The notes under the pieces were generated by a model. It saw only the letters and a list, made by a program, of their open reading frames with translations, had not been told where the DNA came from and did no database searches. 64,000 bases of DNA from Bremerella alba. GTDB taxonomy: Bacteria; Planctomycetota; Planctomycetia; Pirellulales; Pirellulaceae. Location: NCBI RefSeq assembly GCF_013618625.1, contig NZ_JABRWO010000011.1, positions 172,796 through 236,795 on the forward strand, written 5' to 3'. Within the stretch, counting starts at the first letter, position 1. The number at the start of each line of letters is the position of its first letter. Shown piece by piece: positions 54,727-61,678 of the stretch. The position numbers and the translations under genes are program-made.

Positions 54727-54980
54727 CGCAGCACCTTTCGACAGATGAGGTCTTTGAATACCTGGTCGGTGAGCGTGGCCAAATTGGCGTTGTCACCGCA
54801 GGCATCTCGGGCAACGTGGTAGGCTTCGATCAACTCGGCCGGGTTGCTGTGGTTGCGGCTGGGCGAAGCAGTGCTGGGCAAACGCGGCAGCCACTGCTTT
54901 GCCTGAGACCAGTTGGTGGCGATCAACAGCACGCTACACGCACTGAGACCACCACAGGTGATGAGGGTTGGAAGATCCAT
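54714..54980 (-). CDS. Small TM protein of the phage cluster
   Basis: 88 residues from the ATG at 54980, GGAGG 7 nt upstream. N-terminal hydrophobic helix (LITCGGLSACSVLLIATN) followed by a polar helical domain. Adjacent to and overlapping the next gene. Confidence 0.55.
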   Translation of the reverse strand: MDLPTLITCGGLSACSVLLIATNWSQAKQWLPRLPSTASPSRNHSNPAELIEAYHVARDACGDNANLATLTDQVFKDLICRKVLRCEK

Positions 54981-54982
54981 GG

Positions 54983-55330
54983 TTAGGCCTCCGGTGCCAG
55001 GTGCGGGTTGTTGGCAATCGCTCGCTGGCGTAGCAGCCTCGCACCTTCTTCCAGGCTGCCGACGATGCCTTGGTCGAGCCAACCTTCCAGGAAGTTCGGC
55101 ACGTTGGGGATGTCGATCGGGGCAATGTACTGCATGTAGGCCGCGCGGCCTGCGACCAGTTCCATTTCAAAATGTTGGTCGTCGCCAACGAACGTTTCGG
55201 CCAGGTGCTCGACGGCCTGACCGATCTGGCCGGCAAGGATCATGCCTTCGACGGCGGTGAACTTGCCGTCGGCAATCGCCGCTTGATAAGAGTCTCGAAT
55301 TGCTTCCACATGTTGGGCTAAATGCGCCAT
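54983..55330 (-). CDS. First gene of the phage cluster, unknown
   Basis: 115 residues, ATG with AGGAG 6 nt upstream. Helical N-terminal half, a hydrophobic-rich C-terminal part. It would be the first gene of the leftward operon. No family recognised. Confidence 0.6.
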   Translation of the reverse strand: MAHLAQHVEAIRDSYQAAIADGKFTAVEGMILAGQIGQAVEHLAETFVGDDQHFEMELVAGRAAYMQYIAPIDIPNVPNFLEGWLDQGIVGSLEEGARLLRQRAIANNPHLAPEA

Positions 55331-55881
55331 AACTCGCTCCTAAAGTCGAGTAAGGTGAGAAAAAAAGACGTCGCCGAGAGAGTTCCGTGCCAAGCAGATA
55401 GGCAAACGCAGAACAGGGAACGAAAGGTTCACCAGTAAGAAAAACGCGACCGCGTTTAGTGAGATCGGTGACCTAAGATTCGGCCGTCAGAGATACGGTT
55501 GCGGGGGTAGCGTCCCCGCGTGAGATATAGATATACCAGCCTGGTGTAGCATATGTATAGTGCCCGCGTCAAAATTTTTCCGGATTTAATAAATGCCGGT
55601 AAAACGCGGACGAAACGAAGGTTTTTTGGCGAAAAGAGGTGTAACCCCAGAGGTCACCGTGGGCACCGAGAGGAAGATGGAAAAGCGAGCGAACAGGGAT
55701 TTCGCGGATAGAGATGGAGAAAAGAAACCTAAGGCCAGTGGTATTCATTTCTTGACCCCTGCACGTGTTCATCGGTTGGTGAAACGCTTCTTCCTCGGCG
55801 CCCTCTGTGACCTCTGTGGCTAAGCTCCTAAAATTAAAATCATGGTCATGGCCTCTTAGCAGCTAAGGGAGAGAGAACAAC
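55331..55881. other. Right flank of the phage cluster: promoter candidate region with hairpins
   Basis: 551 bp without a gene. It holds short palindromes (AAACGCG-AC-CGCGTTT at 55442-55457; GCGGGG-GTAGCGT-CCCCGC at 55501-55519) and CCGG-ATTT ... AAAT-GCCGG around 55573. The late-phage promoter should be here but I could not pick a -35/-10. A TGACCTCTGTGGCTAA sequence at about 55809 recurs at about 52691. Confidence 0.4.
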
Positions 55882-56733
55882 GTGCAGGCAACTCAAGCGA
55901 ACGGTTTTGATGGCAACGGCGAGGCGTTGGCGATCGTCAATCAGATTGTCGGCGTGGTCGATGATATCTTGCCGGGCGAACCTCCGTTTGGAGATCGGGA
56001 GATTCATGTTTCGCTTGACGATCGCGCTAAGGCCGTCCCTGGCGTGTGGTGGGAAAAGCAGGACCACGACGCTGAGGCGTATCGAATTGTGCTCAGCAAC
56101 CGAGCCGATGCGTGGTACATGGTGATCTTTGAAGGGTTCTGCCGGACGATGCCGCTGAGCCCGACCAATTCACGGGGTGTGCGCAAAGAGTCTCGCTTGT
56201 GGCAAGACATGGCGTTCCAGCTTTCGCACGAACTGGCCCACGTGAAGTTGGGACCAGCCCGGAGCAACTTGCAGTTGGAAGTGTTAGCCACGGCGGTCTC
56301 GCTGGAAGCGCTGAGTCGGCTCGAGCGAATGTGGAAAGAGCAACCGCCGCGAATTACTCAGGGGTATTTTCGAGCCAAGCAGAGCTTTCGCAAGTATCAC
56401 GAGCTACTTATCACCAGCGCCCACGAAGAATTACCGCGAAGCGAGGATTTCAAAGTTCCTGGTCAAGCCGATCTTCAACGAGAAAAGCTTCTGCATCATT
56501 CGCGTCGGCATGTCGACCAACTACGGTTGTGGCACCCCAGAAGCCGGGCCTGGCAGATGATCGCGGCGGATTGTTTGCTCGGCGAACTTCGCACCAACGA
56601 TCAGCAGTGGGGCGAGCTGATCGGCTTGGGCTTGCATACCTACCCATCGGCCTGGGACGAGAAACACTACCGAGACGACCTGTCACTGGTCAGTGATGTG
56701 GTACCGGTGTGGTGGCCAGAATGGTTGAAGTAG
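55882..56733 (+). CDS. HExxH zinc-peptidase-like protein
   Basis: 283 residues, GTG start with GGGAG about 9 nt upstream. The motif H116-E-L-A-H120 in QLSHELAHVKLG fits an HExxH zincin, but the third ligand is not clear. The surroundings are helical and polar with Trp-rich C-terminus (WWPEWLK). No signal peptide. It is immediately beyond the right end of the phage cluster in opposite orientation. Peptidase activity is a prediction. Confidence 0.6.
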   Translation: MQATQANGFDGNGEALAIVNQIVGVVDDILPGEPPFGDREIHVSLDDRAKAVPGVWWEKQDHDAEAYRIVLSNRADAWYMVIFEGFCRTMPLSPTNSRGVRKESRLWQDMAFQLSHELAHVKLGPARSNLQLEVLATAVSLEALSRLERMWKEQPPRITQGYFRAKQSFRKYHELLITSAHEELPRSEDFKVPGQADLQREKLLHHSRRHVDQLRLWHPRSRAWQMIAADCLLGELRTNDQQWGELIGLGLHTYPSAWDEKHYRDDLSLVSDVVPVWWPEWLK

Positions 56734-56853
56734 AGGTCGCTGGCGCCGGAGCATAGAAACTGGCACGGTGATTGCACCCAATGGAGAGCATTCCACGCGT
56801 ATCGTTTACGCGCGTGACCCCAGCCCGAGGTTCCGACACCACGCACCAAATCT

Positions 56854-57846
56854 ATGCAAGTTCTCCTACTGGTCTGCTCTGTTATCCTGATGGCCGTCGT
56901 GTTTTGGGATGCGTTCATCACTGTATTTAGTACGCATGGGGCGGGCCCGCTAACGCGTTGGTGGACCGGCGGAGTATGGCGACTGTTGTTGATGATTCAC
57001 CATCGCCGGCCGATCCATCGGGTGCTTTCCATGGCGGGGCCTGTCATGCTTTTGGCGGTTGTGTGCGTGTGGTACGCTTTGCTCGCTACCGGCTGGGTTA
57101 TGTTCTTCTGCTCAGGCGATGCTTTGGTGGTCGATAACCTGACGCAGGAGCCTGCCAACATCGAGAAGATTATCTACTTCGTCGGCACCACGCTGGCCGG
57201 CGTCGGTTACGGCGACCTGGTGCCGGGCCGCTTTCCTTGGACGCTGTGGAGCAATTTCGCGGCGTTCACCAGTACGGTGCTGCTTACTACGTCGCTTTCC
57301 TACTTGTTGCCGATCGTGGCGGCCAGCCTGGAACGTATGTACCTCGCCCAACGCATTTTTGGAATTGGAAAGACGGTGCCTGAGTTCATTGTCGAATCTT
57401 GGCAAGGGCGCTCGAGCGGGGCTCTCGATCAGTACCTGTTGTCACTTAGTGCCGAAGTCGACCGGCATGCGCACAAGCATTTGGCTTATCCGATCCTGCA
57501 ATACTTTCACAGCGCCGATTGGAAACAGTCGCCCGGCAAGGCCATGTTGATGTTCGCCGATGCCATCTTTTTGATTAGTTGTGGAGCTGCCGAGAGTGCC
57601 AGGCCGCCACGACCTTTCATCAAGCTGGTCAATGCGAGTATCGACAATTACGCCCAGCTGGCGACGGCTCAGGCGATGCTTCCCGGTCATATTGATTCGG
57701 TGAATACCGAAGCGCTTCGCCTGGATACGCTTCGCAAAATGGATATTCCGGTGGTCGACGAAGCCGAGTTCGATCTGGCATTGAGAAGCTACGCCAAGCG
57801 TCGCGGAAAGCTGGTCGCTTTGTGCGAGCAAGACGGGTGGCGTTAG
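56854..57846 (+). CDS. Two-TM potassium channel with C-terminal cytoplasmic domain
   Basis: 330 residues. TM helices flank a pore with the selectivity filter GVGYGD at residues 116-121. The 4 or more N-terminal hydrophobic segments include extra TMs beyond the Kir/KcsA minimum. The C-terminal approximately 150 residues are soluble and may gate the channel. No RCK domain is evident. Confidence 0.85.
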   Translation: MQVLLLVCSVILMAVVFWDAFITVFSTHGAGPLTRWWTGGVWRLLLMIHHRRPIHRVLSMAGPVMLLAVVCVWYALLATGWVMFFCSGDALVVDNLTQEPANIEKIIYFVGTTLAGVGYGDLVPGRFPWTLWSNFAAFTSTVLLTTSLSYLLPIVAASLERMYLAQRIFGIGKTVPEFIVESWQGRSSGALDQYLLSLSAEVDRHAHKHLAYPILQYFHSADWKQSPGKAMLMFADAIFLISCGAAESARPPRPFIKLVNASIDNYAQLATAQAMLPGHIDSVNTEALRLDTLRKMDIPVVDEAEFDLALRSYAKRRGKLVALCEQDGWR

Positions 57847-57889
57847 GCGTCGATCGCTTATCGCCAGGCACTTGGCAGGGTAAGTGCGG

Positions 57890-58366
57890 CTAGTTATTCA
57901 CCGAGGGAAAGGCAATCTGTCGGGCTTGTTGGTGGAAGGTTTGAAGGGCTTCCAACTGTTGCTGGGTGGCGTGTTGGGCGTCTTCGATCCCGCCGTTGTT
58001 GACCAACGCATGAAGTAGCGTCTCCCACAGAAGCAGTCGGGCTTGAGCGGCCGTGATTAGCACTTCCAGTTCCAAGACGCGGGCCAGATCGGTATAGCCG
58101 CTCCAGGCATCGTTGGGCTTGAGCCGACCAAGCTTTTCGGCCAGCCAGGTGACGGTTTGCTTGACGACACTCGGGCTTTGGTTTTGGGCGGCTAAAAGGG
58201 CCTGCAGCAGATCGCGCTGCGACTGAAGCTCGCGCTGATATTCAACGAGAAAGGGACCAAGCTCGTGGGCCGTGTTCTCGCTGGCGACGCGCTGGGCTAG
58301 ATCCATCTCGCCTGAGATCATGGCGAAGTGGTCGTCGATGTAGATGGGTAGTGCTCTGTTTGACAT
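57890..58366 (-). CDS. Helical-bundle protein, unknown
   Basis: 158 residues from the ATG at 58366, AAGGAG 6 nt upstream. Predicted all-alpha with about four helices (VEYQRELQSQRDLLQALLAA; LITAAQARLLLWETLLHALV). It may be a ferritin-like or DUF bundle; no metal ligands recognised. Confidence 0.6.
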   Translation of the reverse strand: MSNRALPIYIDDHFAMISGEMDLAQRVASENTAHELGPFLVEYQRELQSQRDLLQALLAAQNQSPSVVKQTVTWLAEKLGRLKPNDAWSGYTDLARVLELEVLITAAQARLLLWETLLHALVNNGGIEDAQHATQQQLEALQTFHQQARQIAFPSVNN

Positions 58367-58574
58367 TCGCTTCTCCTTCAAGGGCCTAAAAATGGTAAGC
58401 CGTAGCCAGCGTTATTTGCTGACTTTAGAGAGCAATTGGTATGCCGCCGCAAACCGCAGGGCAATGGGCTTCCCTGGGAATAAGCCTGTGCATTATCGAC
58501 AGCGTTTCATGCCGTCGATGAATGATCCAGGGTTGCGTTGAAGAAGAGCTGTCACCGGTTTGTGGGTGACTTAC

Positions 58575-58688
58575 CTAGGTATTGGATTGGTCTTTTTTGA
58601 CGCGTTTTCGTTCTCTTTTCTCTTCGGCCTTCTGTTTCTTTTCCATCTCGCGTCGACGCTTCTCGATGGTATTTTGATTCTTCGCCAT
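58575..58688 (-). CDS. 37-residue highly charged microprotein
   Basis: ATG 58688 to TAG 58575: MAKNQNTIEKRRREMEKKQK, then E/K/R-rich to the end. It has AGGG close to the start. It lies 24 bp after the RRM-gene terminator on the same strand, so needs its own promoter or read-through. The bias and length fit a real, conserved-type microprotein, but there is no family. Confidence 0.6.
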   Translation of the reverse strand: MAKNQNTIEKRRREMEKKQKAEEKRERKRVKKDQSNT

Positions 58689-58711
58689 GATCCCTCAATT
58701 GGTTTCAGAAG

Positions 58712-58757
58712 AAAAAAAATGACGTTTGCGTGCGTGTTAAACGCAACGCAAACGCCA
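58712..58757 (-). terminator. Intrinsic terminator of the RRM gene
   Basis: On the minus strand GGCGTTTGCGT ... ACGCAAACGTC followed by ATTTTTTTT. It lies about 55 bp after the RRM stop codon. Confidence 0.85.
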
Positions 58758-58811
58758 TTATGTTATCGCTTGGATCCTAAGATCCGATTGAGCGAAATCG
58801 CAGAGGCGCGA

Positions 58812-59102
58812 TTAGTAGCGTCGACCGCCACCGCCGCCGCCGCCACTGCGGTTTTCGCGAGGCTTGGCTTCGTTGACAGTCAGGGCACGTCCGCCCTGCA
58901 TGGATTCATTCAGGCCATCAATGGCCGCTTGTGCGTCGGCATCGGAACTCATTTCAATGAATCCGAAACCCTTGCTGCGACCGGTGTCGCGATCAACGAT
59001 AACCTGGGCGCTTTCCACCATGCCGTACTGACCGAACAGTTGTTCCAGATCGGCGTTGGTGATTTCGTAACTAAGATTACCGCAATACAATTTTTTACCC
59101 AA
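58812..59102 (-). CDS. RRM-type glycine-rich RNA-binding protein
   Basis: The TTG at 59102 with GGGAG 8 nt upstream gives MGKKLYCGNLSYEI, the usual start of this family. RNP2 is KLYCGNLS and RNP1 KGFGFIEM; the C-terminal tail is Gly-rich ending in GGRRY. 96 residues, single RRM. Planctomycetes and cyanobacteria carry such proteins, often cold-responsive. Binds single-stranded RNA. Confidence 0.92.
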   Translation of the reverse strand: MGKKLYCGNLSYEITNADLEQLFGQYGMVESAQVIVDRDTGRSKGFGFIEMSSDADAQAAIDGLNESMQGGRALTVNEAKPRENRSGGGGGGGRRY

Positions 59103-59662
59103 AGTTTGAGCTCCCAATGAGTAGTAACAGGCAGTGGCGTATCAGCCGCGTCCCGAGAGAAAAAAAAGAAGGTGGCCGACAGTACGGACCTACCAGGCGG
59201 GACGGGCGAAAGAGCGTCGGGGACCAACCCTAGAAAAGGGGTGAAAACGTAATCACGATCGACTGACCAACCGGAGAGAAGTATACGCTTTCTGCGCCTG
59301 CATAGATAGCCCATATCGGGGAATATATGTAGCTATCTGTTATAAGGGGCGCGACTGACGAAGCCTGCGACAAGTTTGGATTGATCTGTTTGGGGCCAAG
59401 GTGTTGGCCGCGCGAGCATTTCGACCGGTTGGCAATGAGCAATCTTCCGCACTCGATTGCTCGAATTCCGTCGTGCGACAGGGACTTTCCGCCCCGGCTC
59501 GTTCTTTCGACGGCTTAATCCGTTGACGAAGCCAGGCGGGGCTCTTCGGTTTCGCGTCGATGGCGCAAAAGTTGCGGTTTATAAGCCCTTTGTTTACTGC
59601 ACATTGACACGGTGCGGTTTGAAGATCCGTTGAATGTTTCCCGATCTAAGGAGTCTCCACTC
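59103..59662. other. Intergenic between the RRM gene and persulfide operon
   Basis: 560 bp. An imperfect inverted repeat (GATAGC ... GCTATC around 59306-59337) was noticed. No gene was recognised. Confidence 0.4.
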
Positions 59663-60112
59663 ATGTCCAATGCCATGAAAATCAACGAAGAAGTGACCGT
59701 CGGTCCCCAGCCAAGTAAGTCAGAGATTCAGTCGCTGAACGAGCGAGGGTTCAAGTCGGTGATCAACTTTCGCACCGCAGGGGAAGACGACCAGCCCATT
59801 TCACCGGAGCAAGAACGTACTAAAGTCGAAGCCGCCGGGCTGAAATACGTCCACATTCCTGTCTCGATGACCGCGATGGGGCCCGAGCTTGTCGATGGCT
59901 TTCGCGAGCAATTTCCCCAGCTTCCCAAGCCAGTCTTCGCTCACTGTAAAAGTGGTAAACGAGCCGGGGCGATGGTTATGATGCACATTGCTGTGGAAGA
60001 AGGCATGTCCGGTCAACACACTCTCGACAAAGCGGAAGAGATGGGCTTTGAGTGCGAACAAAAGGAACTCCGGACCTTTGTGAAGGAGTACGTCGATAAC
60101 CATGCTAAGTAA
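59663..60112 (+). CDS. DUF442 beta-lactamase-hydrolase-like phosphatase
   Basis: 149 residues from the ATG at 59663 with AAGGAG 9 nt upstream. The CX4R loop is H94-C95-KSGKR in FAHCKSGKRAGAM. This DSP-like family often accompanies sulfide oxidation genes. It is 27 bp upstream of the dioxygenase-rhodanese gene, in one operon. Confidence 0.85.
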   Translation: MSNAMKINEEVTVGPQPSKSEIQSLNERGFKSVINFRTAGEDDQPISPEQERTKVEAAGLKYVHIPVSMTAMGPELVDGFREQFPQLPKPVFAHCKSGKRAGAMVMMHIAVEEGMSGQHTLDKAEEMGFECEQKELRTFVKEYVDNHAK

Positions 60113-60139
60113 GTTTGCCGCTATGTAAGAGAGGTCCAT

Positions 60140-61543
60140 ATGTTATTTCATCAGCGTTTTGTGCCGGGTCTGGCGATCGCTTCGTATATCGTGGGTGACG
60201 AAAAGAGCGGCGAAGCGGCCGTGATTGACCCTACCCGCGATGTCGACGACTTCATTGAATTTGCCAAAGAGCATGGGCTACATATCCGGCACATCATCGA
60301 AACGCACGTCCATGCAGACTTCGTTAGTGGTGCGTTGGAACTCAAAGCGCGTCTGAACGATCAGGCCACCCTCTATTGCTCTGGCTATGGGGGCGAAAAC
60401 TGGACGCAGTCGTTTGCCGATCAGCATGTGAAGGTCGGCGACTCGGTCAAGATGGGGGACCTTCGCTTCGAGTTTCAGCATGTGCCAGGGCATACGCCGG
60501 AACATATTGCGATCACGCTGTTCGATACCTCGCGCAGTAACGATACACCGTGGTTGATGTTCAGCGGTGACTTTCTGTTTGTGGGCGACGTCGGTCGTCC
60601 CGATCTGTTGGGCGAAGAAGAGAAGAAGGAACTGGCCCATCAGCTTTATGAAAGTTGCTTTCAACGATTAACCGAGTTGCCCGACATTACCGAAGTCTTT
60701 CCGGCCCATGGTGCCGGATCGCTATGCGGTAAAGCGATCGGATCGCGGCGATCTTCAACGGTTGGTTACGAGCGACGTTTCAATCCATCGCTGCAAGAGC
60801 TGCCGGAGAAGCAATGGGTTGATCGGCTGCTGAACGAAATGCCCCTGTCGCCTCCCTATTTTAAGCGAATGAAAAAGGTCAACCGCGATGGCCCGGCGAT
60901 TGTGGGTGTCGAGTTGCCTGGCCAGCAGCGGATTAGCGCCCAGCAGCTTTTCGAACGTACGTGCGAAGAGTGCCTGGTGGTCGATGTTCGCTCGAAGGAA
61001 GCGTTCGCCGCGGCTCATATCCCCGACGCGATTAATATTCCGCTGGGCGATAATCTGCCTACCTGGGCAGGCTGGGTCTTGCCTTATGATCGGCCGATTC
61101 TGTTAGTTTCGGACAACCCGGCCGATGTAAAAAGCGTCACGACGAACCTTCTTCGCGTTGGCTTCGACGATGTCCAAGGTCACCTTCAAGAGGGTATCGG
61201 TGCCTGGGAGACCTCTGGGTATCCCCTAGCCATGCTCAATACGCTGTCGGTCCATGAGCTGGAAAAGAAGCATAAAGAGGAGAAGCAGCTGACGGTGCTC
61301 GATGTTCGCACGGACAAAGAGTGGAACGAAGGCCATATCGAAGGGGCCGTACATATTCATGGCGGAACGCTGCAAGAGAGCCTTGGCGAGATTGCCAAAG
61401 ACAAGCCGGTGGCCGTGGTATGCGGCTCTGGCTATCGAGCATCGATCGCGTCGTCGTTTCTACAGCGCGCCGGGTTCGAGCGGGTTTCTAACGTGATCGG
61501 TGGAATGTCGGCCTGGAAGTCGGCGAAGTTTCCGATGGTTTAA
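60140..61543 (+). CDS. Persulfide dioxygenase-rhodanese fusion (CstB-like)
   Basis: 467 residues. MBL domain (about 1-240) with the ETHE1-like metal motif T55-H56-V-H58-A-D60 in ETHVHADFVSG and later HVPGHTPEH and SGDFLFVGDVGRPD. Two rhodanese domains follow. The first (about 270-355) lacks an active cysteine (LLVSDNPAD); the second (about 375-467) has C428 in VVCGSGYRAS. Known family: CstB-type proteins oxidise persulfides to thiosulfate. Together with the DUF442 partner it should detoxify sulfide in the cytosol. Confidence 0.9.
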   Translation: MLFHQRFVPGLAIASYIVGDEKSGEAAVIDPTRDVDDFIEFAKEHGLHIRHIIETHVHADFVSGALELKARLNDQATLYCSGYGGENWTQSFADQHVKVGDSVKMGDLRFEFQHVPGHTPEHIAITLFDTSRSNDTPWLMFSGDFLFVGDVGRPDLLGEEEKKELAHQLYESCFQRLTELPDITEVFPAHGAGSLCGKAIGSRRSSTVGYERRFNPSLQELPEKQWVDRLLNEMPLSPPYFKRMKKVNRDGPAIVGVELPGQQRISAQQLFERTCEECLVVDVRSKEAFAAAHIPDAINIPLGDNLPTWAGWVLPYDRPILLVSDNPADVKSVTTNLLRVGFDDVQGHLQEGIGAWETSGYPLAMLNTLSVHELEKKHKEEKQLTVLDVRTDKEWNEGHIEGAVHIHGGTLQESLGEIAKDKPVAVVCGSGYRASIASSFLQRAGFERVSNVIGGMSAWKSAKFPMV

Positions 61544-61594
61544 AGCGGCCTACGTTTGGTGCGCTCTCTAGCGAAATCGCAGTTGTCAATGCAA

Positions 61595-61622
61595 GCCATG
61601 CCCACAAAAACGTGAGCATGGC
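61595..61622 (-). terminator. Possible terminator hairpin between convergent genes
   Basis: GCCATGC-c-CAC ... GTG-a-GCATGGC between the operon end and the surface-protein stop. No strong T-run on either side. Confidence 0.45.
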
Positions 61623-61678
61623 GGACAGGCTTATAAACAATAGGGTCGTCAAAAAATGAGCTTGAAGATCGGGGACCT

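Larger units (their letters stand above)
32520..55330 (-). mobile_element. Phage-type head-tail gene cluster (defective prophage or GTA-like)
   Basis: About 23 kb in one orientation except for a single reversed gene. It holds terminase, portal, prohead protease, major capsid, connectors, tail tube, frameshifted tail chaperones, hub/baseplate-like proteins and a coiled-coil fibre. It lacks any integrase, transposase, repressor, excisionase, replication gene or long tape measure. Genes are mostly overlapping or within a few bases, except at gaps that carry GTCCCCTCTC hairpins. The outer ends show no evident direct repeat att sites. See findings. Confidence 0.8.

Noticed and set aside
32215..55881. 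att-site direct repeats at the phage cluster ends
   Set aside because: I compared the flanks by eye and found no shared sequence long enough to call; only a short motif recurs, and one copy is inside the cluster.
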